64,000 nucleotides of DNA. Source: Euphorbia lathyris. Lineage: Eukaryota > Streptophyta > Magnoliopsida > Malpighiales > Euphorbiaceae. The number at the start of each line of letters is the position of its first letter. Position 1 is the stretch's first letter. Shown in pieces: positions 9,869-21,110 of the stretch. The stretch is from contig NC_088916.1 of NCBI RefSeq assembly GCF_963576675.1, positions 86,383,501-86,447,500 of the forward strand. The letters are read 5' to 3'. A program made the translations under genes and the position numbers. The notes under the pieces were generated by a model, which did not search any database, had not been told where the DNA came from, and saw only the letters and a list, made by a program, of their open reading frames with translations.

Positions 9869-12039
9869 CTGCGGAAACACTCTATGTAAGAATTACAACT
9901 AAAACAAAAGGATCGACTTAACATTTGCAACTATGAACATATCATCTCAAAGAGCAACATGACACTATGTTCCTTATACAAATAGGTAAAGCAAGGCACA
10001 TTTGTATGCATCACAGTGCACCTCAAGAAACAATAAAAAGCCGACAAACAAAAACCATATTTACTAATAATGGAAATAGTCATAGTAATCTTCTGAAATC
10101 CAAAGATGATAAAAGTCTAAAACATATGAAGCCTCAGATATAATTTCTTTATGGTCTCACTGCATATAGTGAACAAATTAAAAGCCTTCAAAGCTTATGC
10201 TCCCAAATAATATCCTAATTATTGGAAGATGAAGTCATCAAAATTAGCTGCAAAGTTTAAAAGTTCTCTGCCATTCAAAAACAAGGGCTGGCAATATAAT
10301 TTCTTTGATAACAACCATGCGAGGATATACATGGCGTCTACTCTTCTACATGTCAAAATTTTCAAAATATAGTTCACGGAGTGAAGCAAAATGAATCCAG
10401 CCACACTAATCACCATCCTTCTTAGGGTCTCGAAATTTATCATATGCGAGTATTCCAGTGATTAATATGAGATACGGTACGGCGGGGATACAGCAAATTT
10501 TATATATAATTAATAATATATATATCATTTATAATGAAAATTCAAAAGATACATAAATATATAAATCACAAATCATATTCATAAAGTGATTATAAAAACA
10601 CAAATAATACTCTCAAGTCATTATAAAACCACAAATAACATCTATAATATTAACTAATAAGTAATTAATTCATAGCAGATCGACCAGATGAGAGGAAAAA
10701 CTCGATCAAAGTAGATTGACCAGATGAGAGTGATCGACTTCAGCAAAGCAATCGAGGAAGACAACTGATTGCACAGAACCACTGAACAGAAGAACTCGAT
10801 CAGATGAGAGAAAAGATTTAGGAATTTCAATTTTGTTAGGGTTCAATGCATCGCACAGGAGAGATTTTCAATTTTAGTTTAGGGTTCAATCGATTTCGTG
10901 TCGGTATATACTAGTAATCCTGGGATTATTTCATTTTAATCCTTATATTTTCTGAGTTTTAAAAAAACCCTTATACTTTCATAGTTTTTTTAAAAAAACC
11001 CCTAAAGTATCCCCGAAGTGTCCCCGAAGTGTCCTCCGCGTATCCCATCATTTAAAAAAAAATCATTGTAGCATCATTTTTTGATGGGGAATCATTTAAT
11101 AAAATAATATTATTTATTTTCTTTTTCATTTATTTTATATACATAAAAACCAGAAATCAAGAATCATTTAACACTAATAATCAATCCATACAAAATCATT
11201 TAACTCTAATAATGATGAAATGGGTTGGAGTAAAAACATTGTAGCAACATCAAAACAGATAGAGAATATGATGAAAACATGGTTTGATGCAGTAAATTTG
11301 ATGAAATGTGTTGGAGATGGTCTAAGCCCCTGTTAGTTGCAAACTGAAAAGAACTGTTCATTAAACCCAAAACGCAATATTACCATCCATAAGTGGTTCA
11401 GATCAAGGCGGTTAGGTTTTGACAACAACAAATTTAACTTGTCAAAACTAATTTGTGTGACTCACTTATACCAAGTAAAACAAAATTCTCTTGAAATTAT
11501 CTGATTATGGATTTATAAACATCCATGCAAAACAATTTTTCTTAGAAAGAGAGGAATTAAGTCCAATTTACATTAGAAAATTTGAATTATCCCAATGATC
11601 AAAGAAAATTAAGCAATTAAAAAGAACCAGATGAATTCCATCTTAAATTACAAAATGCACAACTGGAAAATTATGGACCCTAATTTGGTCGATCCAACAA
11701 TGAGCTTACCCGGAAATATAACTATAGAATTCCTGAGCATTAAAGACCTAGGATGGGCAAAGAATAAGATAATAATTTAAATAGTTATCGAGTTTTGTCA
11801 TTGTATTATACTATTAGGTAATTGTGGTTTCCTAAATAACTACCACTATGTTTAACAGATGCGATATACGAGGTGATATAGGGATAATAAGTGGCTCTTT
11901 ATATACGTTGTTTGTTAGAGGGGGTGTACAAGGAAGGATAGATGGGTCGAACTCCAATTAATTTTATTTTTTTTAATTTATAATCATAATCAATGTATCT
12001 TCCACATGATTTTTTTTAATGTGAGACTAATAATAGTAG
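9869..12039. other. Region upstream of the recognised DMS3 exons
   Basis: This should contain the DMS3 promoter and first exon, but I could not identify either. The stretch 10670-10830 has three imperfect copies of a GATCGACCAGATGAGAG-like phrase. The ends of 10465-11050 carry weakly inverted GGGGATAC / GTATCCCC motifs that could mark an unclassified transposon. No ORF shows domain features; the 74-residue minus frame at 10219-10443 is not recognisable. Confidence 0.4.
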
Positions 12040-12738
12040 ACTGGCTCTCTGAACTCGTCCATAATTGTTTTTTAGCTCCCTGAACTTTGCAAATGTCTTA
12101 CCAGCTCTCTAAACTTGCTTATTCCGTAACAACTGAATACAAAAACCATAATACTAATTCATCAAATTGTCTTCTCGGTCATGAATCTTGTCATCTACAC
12201 TTCATACGTGCATCATTTTATCGGTAATAAATCACAAACATATGTTGGGATGTGAAAAAAAATATACTATCTTTTGTACAACTTGGACAAAACAATTCAA
12301 AAATTTCACCAATTTATAAATTTGCTCTTGGCTACTAACGTTAGGGGTAAAATTGCACCATTTTACACGTTGTGGGTAAAGTTACTCATGACCCAAAATA
12401 TTAATGGTATTTTTGCTCCTTAACCCTACTAACTCTGGTTCCTCAATATTTTGAAAGGTAGGGGAAGAAAAAAATTACCTCACAACTAGATGAAGATGTA
12501 TTTTTAGAATTTAGGTTTAATAAGTTTTGGTATTTATTTGGTACAGAATAAGCAAGTTTAGGGAGCTGGTGAGACATTTGCAAAGTTCAGGGAGCTAATA
12601 AATTTTTATGGACAAGTTTAAGGAGCTGGTGATACGAAATAAGCAAGTTTAGGGAATTGGTGAGACACTTACAAGTTCAGAGAGTCAATCTACTATTATG
12701 GATAAGTTCATGGAGCTGGTGATGTATTAGGCCTAATT
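12040..12738. mobile_element. MITE-like inverted-repeat element with a nested MITE relic
   Basis: The left arm (about 12040-12123) contains CTCTCTGAACTCGTCCAT, TAGCTCCCTGAACTTTGCAA and CTCTCTAAACTTGCTTATT. The right arm (12547-12738) contains the inverted forms, such as AATAAGCAAGTTTAGGGAGC and TGCAAAGTTCAGGGAGC. The right arm is itself duplicated (~95-bp unit, second copy from about 12637), so the element is asymmetric. It ends near TATTAGGCCTAA. The interior is occupied by another MITE relic. No transposase is encoded. Confidence 0.65.
12155..12426. mobile_element. Truncated relic of the MITE family at 61259-61828
   Basis: The sequence resembles the reverse complement of the interior and one arm of the intact MITE at 61259-61828. 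Shared phrases are GTCTTCTCGGTCATGAA, ACATATGTTGGGATGTGAA, CTAACGTTAGGGGTAAAATT and a CCTTAACCC terminus at 12426. One arm is absent and the other is mutated, so this copy is the older and incomplete one. Confidence 0.75.
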
Positions 12739-14618
12739 TTATTGACCTATTTCAAAGCTTAGTAACCAATTCACAATATAAGCTCAAAAAAGTGAAAAGA
12801 CTAGTCAGACTTGCCACATATCATTTGCTTAAATATAACAGGAATCTATACTATATACTAAATTTGTAGTTAATAGTACTGATGTATCATCTCTTGAAGA
12901 TATCTATGGCCCAATGTGCCATTTTCTTAAAATATTGTAACTCTTCTTCTTCACAACTTTTCTCCTTAGCTTTGCATGACCATGGTGATAAACCGTTCCC
13001 AAATAATTACCCACGTTCTCAATCTACCCATTCTTTATCTATTCAGAATACACGTTTTATTGGTAACTGCTTTTCTTCTTCTTCATTTGCACTTTGTTTT
13101 CTTCATTTTATGTCATACTTCTTCTCGAATTTTGATTTCATTTGTTGTCGATCTGTGTTTTCTAACCGTTCAAATTTGTCATCTTCGAGCGGGGAGTAAT
13201 TCCAAGAGACGCTTGTTCAAAGAAGCTCGGATCTAGTAATCTTCACCTACCCCCAATGTATATATGGAATCTACACCATTATTTAAAATACATAAAATTA
13301 ATATGATTATTTTTGTTTGTATATGTAACTTCTTAAATAAATTCAGTAAGTAACACCATTTTTCCTAAAAAATGAAATATTATAGATTTGTTTATTTACA
13401 ATTTTTTTTAGTAAAAATGGGGTGATGGTTTAGGGAAAGGCCGGACATCCCGCAAAGGAATAGTATACAAAGGAATAAAGAAACAAAAAGAGGAGAACAG
13501 AGCAAAACTAAATTCTAAATTGTTCAATCAAACTATAATCACCATAAATGAAAGAATTCCAAAATGAAAGAAAGGTATCTCTGTTCGCGTCCCGTTAATC
13601 CCCAATGGGGATCCCCATTATTCCACGTGATAATTGATTTTTTGGATGATTTTAAGTACATTTTAATTAGGTGATTGATTGTTTTCAATTTTTAGTTTTA
13701 TTTTTATTTGAAAATTTTGAGAATGCTTGTTAATATTTGGTATTATTAGCTACTGTTTCTTAAACGTTTTGCTTTTACTGATTTTTTAAAACGGTGATTC
13801 CCCACGGTGAATAGGGAATGAGAAATGTGAATAACTTTTTTAAAACATCTCTAAACTGGATATGGGGTCCCTGTGGGGACGGTGATGGAGATCAGGGGAT
13901 GGGAAATGCATTCCCCGACCCATCTGGTTTACATCCGTAGAGAATTCTTGCAGCAGCAGATGAAATCTCTGCTTCCACTTGCTCTACTATTATTTTGTAT
14001 AAACTCAGAAACAATCCCGTGTAGGCTAGCATCATCACCTATGGAATGTTCAATTTATACAAACGAAAAGTAAAGTTTAAGTTCCATATAAGAAGGTGTT
14101 TCATCTTAGCAAATTACTAATTAGCATAGATTGTCTCACCACATCTTGTGAATTGCCATTCTTAAGCCAAACCTATTGTAAACAAAAAACTGAAATGAAA
14201 GGTTTTGGACAATTTTGACTTCATTTTTATTTTCACTATAAATCCATTTCAATATAAGAAAAAGTTGTAAAAAAAAAACATTTATGAAACCTGTTCTAGA
14301 GCTAGTACATATTCTTCATTAGACAATTAAATAATAGTAACTTTGTAAGGATTTTATAAAAGGACAGGTTCACACTGAGCTCATGGAATTTTTCATTATG
14401 GCATATATATTCATCTGAATTAACACACTTTCTTCTTTGTCTATGTCATAGGGATGAAGGCTTAAACATTGTACTAACGGTGACACATAATATTAATCAT
14501 AATAAAGCAAATGGATCATAACATGAAGAGACATATATATTTTACTAAAACTATTATTGGATCTATATTGATAATTTTCATGATAGAACTTCCCATAATT
14601 AAACAAGATAACATCTTA
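12739..14618. other. Intergenic DNA without a recognised gene
   Basis: ORFs of 105 and 86 codons overlap near 12882-13236 in different frames and show no domain, signal or family pattern I can name. GC-richer phrases at about 13590-13620 (CCCCAATGGGGATCCCC) and 13862-13925 (GGGGACGGTGATGG) are weakly inverted relative to each other and may be ends of another small transposon. Nothing firm is seen. Confidence 0.4.
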
Positions 14619-15056
14619 TTAATATTGATGTTCAGTCGAGATATGTTCAGGTGGTGATCCAGGTCCAGGGTTATGAATTGGGTTTTGTGCCCCAGGAGTT
14701 TCTCTCAAAGAATGACTGTTTGTCGGGAGCTGGGGTGGTTCTCCAGGTCCGGGGTTATGAATTGGGTTTGGTCTGCCAGGGGTTCTTCTGAGAGAATGAC
14801 GGCTGTGATGAATTGGGTCAGGTCCACCAGGAGATAGTCTAAAAGAATGACCATAAACTCGGCTTGATTCATGATCAGCAGTAATGAGTTGGGATGGGTG
14901 ATGAATTGGGTCTGGTCCACCAGGAGATAGTCTAAAAGAATGACCATAAACTCGGGATGACTGTTGATGATCATCGGTAATGAGTTGGGTTGGGTGATGA
15001 ATTGGGTCTGGTCCGCCAGGAACTTCTCTAAAAGAATGACCACAAACTCGGGTTGA
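14619..15056 (-). pseudogene. Downstream part of the multi-CLE precursor, beyond an in-frame TAG (five CLE motifs)
   Basis: Directly after the TAG at 15057-15059, the same frame stays open for 145 codons to TAA at 14619-14621. It holds five more CLE-like dodecapeptides, numbered from the upstream Met: REVPGGPDPIHH (103-114), RLSPGGPDPIHH (135-146 and 166-177), RRTPGRPNPIHN (183-194) and RETPGAQNPIHN (211-222). Spacers such as PSQLITADHESSRVYGHSF recur, giving a 93-96-bp DNA repeat for the first units; the last two are on a different GPG-rich spacer. Motif conservation and the open frame argue that it was coding until recently. In the equivalent position of the next repeat the codon is CAG, so CAG to TAG is the likely change. 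Confidence 0.8.
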
Positions 15057-15335
15057 CTATTGATGATCAGCTGTAATGAGTTGGGGTCGGTGATGAATTG
15101 GGTCTGGTCCTCCAGGAACTTGTCTAAAAGAATGACCATAAACTCGGATTGACGGTTGATGTTGAGCTGTAATGAGTTTGGGTGGGTTATGAATTGGATC
15201 TGGTCCGCCAGGAACTTGATTGAAAGAGTGACGGTAAACTTGAGGCAATTGAAGAGAAGGATTTGCATTAGAAACTTGCACAGTTAGAGCATGAAGAAGA
15301 ATGAGCATCATAGCTCCTATTGTTGATAAAATCAT
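15057..15335 (-). CDS. CLE peptide precursor (multi-CLE family), 92 residues with two CLE motifs
   Basis: CLE precursors are secreted and cut to 12-13-residue hydroxylated peptides that signal through CLV1/BAM/PXY-type receptor kinases, usually to control meristem or vascular cell fate. From the Met at 15335 the product begins with a hydrophobic signal peptide (about residues 1-24, ...LLHALTVQVSNA). It then has NQVPGGPDPIHN (39-50) and RQVPGGPDPIHH (71-82), separated by PPKLITAQHQP. Invariant CLE positions Pro4, Gly6, Pro7, Pro9 and His11 are present. Arg1 and His12 of the second motif resemble the CLV3-like A class; Gly5 and Ile10 are less usual. Most CLE genes encode one motif at the C-terminus, so tandem motifs are notable. 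The frame is open for 70 more codons upstream, but this Met gives a proper signal peptide. The TAG at 15057-15059 ends the protein early relative to the continuing repeat frame. It may still yield two peptides. Confidence 0.85.
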   Translation of the reverse strand: MILSTIGAMMLILLHALTVQVSNANPSLQLPQVYRHSFNQVPGGPDPIHNPPKLITAQHQPSIRVYGHSFRQVPGGPDPIHHRPQLITADHQ

Positions 15336-15722
15336 ACTGGATAAGTGTATTGCATTAAGATATCCAATTAGAGGGATATATACACAAACACTGAAAATCT
15401 TAGAGGATCTGATATAAAACCATGAATTGCAAGTATATAGAATTTGAGTTTTATATTTAGCAACTTGGGTCAGAGGAGATTTGATCCCTTGAACCCAAAC
15501 GAATATTTTCACTTGGCTTCCATGTTTTCTAACAATCAAACCCATAGATAACCAATATTTTCACTTGGACTGGATTTGGCTTCCATGTTTTCTAACAATC
15601 ATACCCATAGATAAGCTTGAGTGGGTAGCTTCATTTTGGTTGCAAAAAAATTAAATTCAGTTAACCCAATTCAAAATCTTTTAGTGATAGATATTATATT
15701 TAGCATCTTGTTTTCTTTCATG

Positions 15723-16981
15723 TATAAACTCTTTTAGTGATAGAAATTTAAAAATATATAAGGACAATTTTAAAATTTCAATGTTATTTTTGTATTAGGA
15801 AGTAAATTAACACCATCTTCCAAAAAATTTGATTCTAAATCTATTTAACAAATTTTAACCCATTAATAATATTATATTGGATTTTTGTAATGTTTTCGTA
15901 AATCACGTGTAATTTTACTATCTCTATAAAAATGACATGTCAAAATATGAGATGTTCAATTTGTGTTTGCGAGTGAATCCTATTAATAGTTAATCATATT
16001 TTATTTTTCTGATTAATATTATTAGCTTTTATTGCATTATATTGTGTAAGGGTTGATTTAAAAAATTTATTAACAACCTCAAAATGAATTTTTTCAAGAA
16101 TTAAAATTTTTTAGTATCACATTTACTATGAAATAATATTTTTTTATTTTTTTAGCTTTCTCTCTCAAGTGTAAACATTAACTTTCTTTTAATCACCAGA
16201 CAATGCATAAATTACATCAAAACTAAAAAGTTGAAGAATTAAAATTCTTTAAAATATGTTCTTTAAAATATGTTCTTTAAAACATCCTCTTCAAGAAGTC
16301 CATCATTTCACAAGCATGCATATCTATGAACTGTTTTTTTACATCTATATAATGTGTAAAAGTTAATCAATGAAGTCATGTTATAGTTATCCGCGAAGTT
16401 CTGTGGTTAAATTGCATGTTTGAGTCGTGATCAATTTATTTTTTATTCATTAAGTCATTATAAATTAAACTGTTGATTAATTATTTTTAAATACATTAAG
16501 TCTCTATTTTTTAAATGGATATACTAAGTCTTTGATTAATGATTTTTTTTCAATATATTAAGCCCTCCCGTAACAATTCATTTATGCCAAAAATTCAAAC
16601 TCGGTTTAGCATGCATAAACTGTGAGCATATCAATATTTTTCTAAAATAAAATGTATATGCCACAAGCTTTGATTGGTTTGCTAGCATGTGAGACAGAAA
16701 TGTACAAGTTATGGATACAAATATGCATTGAAAGATGCCGCAAAATACTACTGTGATATCAGCAAATGTTCCAAAAGGCTTTGGAATTTGGATATGCGTA
16801 ATAAAACCAAGATATTATTTTTAATTGAAGTTATTATTATTATTTGATAAATTATTTTTAACGAATATTGTATTAATTCTCTTCCAATCATTAAAGAACT
16901 AAACCACTTCAAAGGGAATAACATTCTAATTTTATATTGAACCACACAAAATTAAGAAATAGTCATTTATTTGGATTCTCA
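15723..16981. repeat. Direct duplication, copy 1 (1.26 kb)
   Basis: This is nearly identical to 21111-22353. Both start TATAAACTCTTTTAGTG and end TTTGGATTCTCA. Differences are few: a small tandem ATGTTCTTTAAAAT expansion in copy 1 and scattered substitutions. Copy 1 stops exactly where CACTACAAGAAAAA begins, whereas copy 2 continues into TTCTCTGG. It is AT-rich with no coding signature. Sequence from 15546 to 15722 holds nothing recognised. Confidence 0.92.
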
Positions 16982-18475
16982 CACTACAAGAAAAAGGAGT
17001 ATTAGTAATAAAAATTTAATAAGGGTCTAAAATTCACTTATAAAAAATACTTTTAATAAGCACAAATTCTATTATTATTTAATAATAAGCAAAAACCTTT
17101 TTTGATTTACTTTTACCAAAAAAACCCCTTATTAATTCATTCTAAAGTAAAACCCCTTTATTTTCTATTTTAATATCTAAATTAAAACCCCTTATAAATT
17201 TTAATAAAAAAATTAAATACTTATTAATTATAGTAATAACAAGTTAATCACTTATTAATTTCTTTTGCTTTTAATGCCCTAAATTTTCCCCCCCATGAAT
17301 TTTCATTTCCCTCCCAAACTTTTGGTTCTCTCCCTCTTTTCTTTTCGTTCCCCCCAAATTAAGGGTCATTACCCTAACCCCATGGCTGCTGTTCTTCTTC
17401 CGTCAAACATAATGACTGATGTTTTCTCCTCTCTTCCCCAGTCTCCCTGAATGTCAATTTCCTCTCTTGGCCGCTCTCTATGAACGTCATTCTCCTCTCT
17501 TGGCCGCTCACCTCCTGCCTCAGTTCGGTCTCACTGCTAAGGTTTCTTTCTTTCTTCCATTTTTGTAATCGTTCTCCATGTATGTTTGTGTTTTCTGTGA
17601 ATCTGTTCTATTGATTGCAGGTTAAGAGAAGGAAGTCACAGAATGTTAAGTCCAAGCAAAAACATATCCACATGGAGTCTCGAGAACCTAATCACAGTAT
17701 CCAATTTGTAAAAACTTTAAACGTCTCTTCTTTTTCTTTCTTATTCTTCAGCTATTTTGCTTATTGATTCTAGATACATTTAAACTTTTATTTTGATTAG
17801 ATTCGATTTAATCTTTGTTTGGTTTTTATTAGTTGAAAAATGAGGTTCCCCTCTTAATTCGTGCTCATTATTTGTCTTAGCTGCTTTAATTTTAGGGTTT
17901 TCTTATTGTTTTCTCTTCCTAAGTTTGTAAGTACATGGAAGAGTGGAATAGTGTTTTAGGTTTCAGCAGTCAGATTGGACTTAGTTTTTCAAAATTGAAA
18001 ATGAGTGCTGAAATCGTTTTTGGCTTTTTACATGGTGTTATGTATAAAGTGGAATACTGGGAGACTCCTTACAAGGACTGAGGTTTGTGTGATTGATTTG
18101 ATTGTGTTCATGTTTTTGCATAGAGTGTCAAAAGCAGATTTTGGGAGTTGGATAAAGCAAGGATTAGCAAGGAGTTAAAAGAAAATATTAATTTAAAATT
18201 CTTCAAATTTATTGCTTTCATTAGTTGACCATGCATATACTCTGAATTTTATAACCAAATTATGTATAACACATGAAATGCGCAGAATGTGTTGATGCTA
18301 TACTATCGTATAGATTATGTTTTCTATAAAATCCAATGGGAATTGCTCATGTATCTATTTTCTTATTGTTTTTTGCTTTCGTCTGGTTTCTAACTAGAGG
18401 ATGGATCAAATGTCTTGCAGTGACATTAATATATGGATTCCTTCTCTTAATTTGTTATACGACTTATATCTGCAG

Positions 18476-18570
18476 TTATTTCTGCATCTAGTAGTATGGA
18501 GGAAACTCATAATACATTGAAGTTTGCTAACAGGGCAAAGAGAGTTAAAATTTATGCCTCTCGTAATAAG
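18476..18570 (+). pseudogene. KIN-7 kinesin motor-domain exon fragment
   Basis: After an acceptor (TATCTGCAG) the sequence encodes ISASSSMEETHNTLKFANRA followed by KRVKIYASRNK, then a donor (AAG|GTATGC). METHNTLKFAxRAK is the highly conserved end of the motor domain of plant KIN-7 kinesins. Exon borders are preserved and the frame is open, but no other motor exons (P-loop, switch I or II) were recognised around it. This is a captured piece, not a gene. Confidence 0.85.
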
Positions 18571-18817
18571 GTATGCTATCATCCTAGATGATCATGTAAT
18601 GGGAGTGCACTTAATACTGAAGCCGATACTAATATGAGCTTTGAAATTGTTCCTATGGATTCCTTTTGAACACATTTTGCTTTTCAAAGTTTCTTGCATT
18701 GAACTTGTTGAATACTTGGCAAAGTACAAGCATGTTGAATATAATCAGTGTCGGATACCTCTACGGTGACATTAAATATAGACTCACCCTCAAATTGCAA
18801 AGCCAAAAGTACTGTCT

Positions 18818-18913
18818 GTAGATACTGGTGGTGTTACATCTTTACCACCAGAAGATTCTATTTTTGAAAGGAGGAAATTGGGATACCTTGACATGCAGGA
18901 AGAGATAATCAAG
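18818..18913 (+). pseudogene. LETM1-like exon fragment (central region)
   Basis: The sequence encodes VDTGGVTSLPPEDSIFERR followed by KLGYLDMQEEIIK, and ends at AAG|GTTATT, a possible donor. It matches the plant LETM1 (mitochondrial inner-membrane cation/proton exchange protein) stretch that reads VDTVGVTSLPSEDSVSERR and then FLEMQEELIK in typical members, as I recall them. One residue is lost relative to the family and the 5' part of the exon is not recognisable. Confidence 0.8.
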
Positions 18914-19572
18914 GTTATTACTGTTTTTATTCTTGTTCTTGGAATCATGATATCCTCATTAACTGTTCTCTTAATTTAATAGAATAAACTGTGATGAGTT
19001 TTCAAGATTGTTTTGGTCTATGTTAGACTTTTTGTTTTTATCTTGTTGCATTAGTGTGAGCCAAACAGGTGACGATTTCATTATGTCAATATAAACTTTA
19101 TTTAGTTAACTAAGAAATTTGAAACCTTTTGCATCAAGTTGTGACCTACAAAATTCTCTCTTTCAAACGTAACCTTGTCATTTGCTGAGTCAGTTTGAAA
19201 TTGATAATTTTTAGCATGTGCATATATGTATGCTTCCGTGTATTGCTCTTGGTGTCATGATTCATGAACAGCTATTTCCAGTGGCACTAAATGTTGAAAT
19301 TATCAGGTTCTGGTTTACAATCTTGGAGCTCGGTTGATAAGTAATGCATATAAACTATGACTGAATTTGATTATTTTAGTCAACTTCTGGCAGATCTTGT
19401 TATTGAAAGGTCACTGATGCAAAGCGGCCATGCCTATTATGTGCAAATTTTTACATGTTATGTCATCGGGTTTTGTTTGACTATAAGTTCAGGGGTTAAT
19501 ACACCCTTGTAGCCCCTTTCTTCATGCAACTAGATTTGCAAACTTATATTAATTTATGTTCATTGTTGGCAG

Positions 19573-19690
19573 GGATTATGATGGCAAAGTTACACCTAAG
19601 GAAGTAAGTAGCTGCTGCTTCTATCTACTTGAAGGATACGTTAGGCAAGGATGGTGTCCAATAACTCATGAGCAATCTTTCCAAAGATAG
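19573..19690 (+). pseudogene. LETM1-like EF-hand exon fragment, degraded
   Basis: After the acceptor TTGGCAG comes DYDGKVTPKE, the plant LETM1 EF-hand. A short TAAG insertion follows, then a frame reading VAAASIYLKDTLGKDGVQ, a TAA stop, and SNLSKDR. Plant LETM1 has a continuous DYDGKVTPEEVASAAMYLKD region here. The insertion and stop show decay since capture. It lies about 0.7 kb downstream of the other LETM1 piece and in the same order as in the parent gene, so a genomic segment with introns was probably taken. Confidence 0.82.
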
Positions 19691-20143
19691 AGGTCAACTG
19701 TATGCTTCATTGACTATTTAAGATATTACAATCAGATGCAGTAGTCAGATCCCAGACTCAGAGATACTCTGTATATGGCGGCCGCTAAGACTTGGACCTC
19801 ATTACAATGGAGTTGTTAGCTTGGGCCCTTGGTTGTTGCCTTTCATGTTTTGTTTCGTGCGATTAGCATTATCACAACGGTCAGTTTTGTTCAACCAAAT
19901 CAATCGCTCTATAATATCGTCTTAAAACAAGAGGATTGAAAGCAGTGTTCAGTTTTTAACTCCAAATGAATAATTATAATAAGTTTAACTAATAGCTGTT
20001 TCCAATGTCCTTTTGTTGATTATGTATGAAATATTAAAACATAGAGGAACTTGTTCAAAGAACAGGAGAGGTTTCAGGACATATACAAGAATCTGGAAAA
20101 ATATTCTGAGATAGAGAGAGTGAGAAACACATATATACATACC

Positions 20144-20519
20144 TGGTGATCTTTATCTTTATTTGAGTACATACTGGCAGGTTTGCTTCCATTCTCAGAA
20201 TCTGAAGCTATATGTTCCTCTGATGAATCTGGTTGTTGCCTCTTTACTTTCACGTGTTTCTTGGCTCTTAAAACCTTGATAACTTCTACAGTCAAGAAGA
20301 GAGAGAGAAAATCAGAAAGTGAGAGAGGGAAGATATGCAGGAAGTGAGAAGAAGGATGAAGAGAAATTGATCTGACCTTGAGATGTAACTAATGGCCAAG
20401 TGCAAGAGTATCAGTAGGCCTAAGAAGCTTAACACGAGTAAACTGAATGTTTTATGAATCATGGACGGAAACCTGATTAGAAGCACAACTAAACCAAGCA
20501 TCATAGACGGAACCTTCAT
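20144..20519 (-). other. Possible small two-exon gene or captured fragment, unidentified
   Basis: The minus strand opens with ATG at 20519, encoding a hydrophobic stretch (MKVPSMMLGLVVLLIRF and FSLLVLSFLGLLILLHLAI, two likely membrane spans). It reaches a possible donor, TCAAG|GTCAGA, at 20377. A possible acceptor (GACTGTAG) sits at 20286. The second segment has a well-formed frame, VIKVLRAKKHVKVKRQQPDS and then a Ser/Glu/Asn-rich part, ending at a strong donor CAG|GTATGT near 20144. However, joining the first ATG frame to it gives a different frame that stops at 20195. The exons therefore do not fit as one simple gene. I recognise no family. It lies in the candidate capture element. Confidence 0.3.
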
Positions 20520-21110
20520 TCCATAAAAATTGTGAGAGTTTACTTTTCATAGTTATTATATGCAAATGCAAAAGGCTGTGTTTGAAAAGCAGGAATTATT
20601 ATATGGAGATTTTGATTGGTAATGGAAGGAAAAGAGAAGATTCAAACGTAGAAAATGAACCTTGAATTATTAAGTCGAAGCACATGAAAGCCATGTTGCC
20701 TTTGTCTCTTAGATAAAGACAATATAGTAAGGCCTTTCTAATATGCCAGCCTAACTGCATTAGTTAAATTAACTGAAATTGTATCTGCACTTACTTCTCT
20801 ATGTTTCATTTTTGCCTATTTAGTATATTCCTTTTCTCCATTCTTTGTTAAGTTTTTATATAACCTTGTTTTGAAGTCCTAAGGGATACCAAAATAACTT
20901 GTATACAGTTATGTTTATACCATAGCTATGGAAACAGAACTGGTACGATCTGTTTCCATAACTGTGATATATGAGTTTTGTTGGTAACCCTGTTCTTTTG
21001 ATTAGATAAATAATAGATAATTATTGTACCTAATATTAAAAATGACATAAATGTATACCACAGTTCTCGAAACAGAATTGGTATACTACAACTAAAGCAT
21101 CTCCATTTAT

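Larger units (their letters stand above)
16982..21110. mobile_element. Candidate gene-capturing CACTA-type (Pack) element
   Basis: The interval starts with CACTACAAGAAAAAGGAG, the usual terminal motif of plant CACTA elements. It is followed by an AT-rich subterminal zone with repeated CCCCTTATTAA-like and AATAAG phrases (16990-17270), as CACTA ends often have. Inside are exon-like pieces of a KIN-7 kinesin and of LETM1, two unrelated nuclear genes, with retained intron-like sequence. Near 17380-17700 are further exon-like blocks (donor CTAAG|GTTTC at about 17540, acceptor GATTGCAG at about 17620) of unknown origin, including a ~30-bp tandem phrase CTCTCTTGGCCGCTC. No transposase is seen. A matching right terminus was not found before 21110; a degenerate one (TTGGTTTTTTGTAGTC) lies at about 22417-22432, beyond copy 2 of the duplication. 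Boundaries are therefore uncertain. Confidence 0.55.

Noticed and set aside
10219..10443. First exon of DMS3
   Set aside because: The frame (MINFETLRRMVISV...) has no similarity to the DMS3 N-terminus, and no phase-compatible donor was seen.
12882..13236. Small protein-coding gene
   Set aside because: Two overlapping frames of similar length, low-complexity Ser/Phe composition, and no domain or regulatory context.
13590..13925. A transposon with GC-rich inverted ends
   Set aside because: The CCCC/GGGG-rich phrases are only loosely inverted and no target duplication or clear arms could be drawn.
14705..15268. 187-codon minus-strand frame overlapping the CLE gene
   Set aside because: It is a shadow frame created by the 93-96-bp repeat (length divisible by 3). 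It has no signal peptide, while the other frame has CLE motifs.
20074..20519. A firm two-exon membrane-protein gene
   Set aside because: The best splice sites join the ATG frame to a frame that stops early, while the better-looking second frame cannot be reached from that ATG. Kept only as a low-confidence feature.
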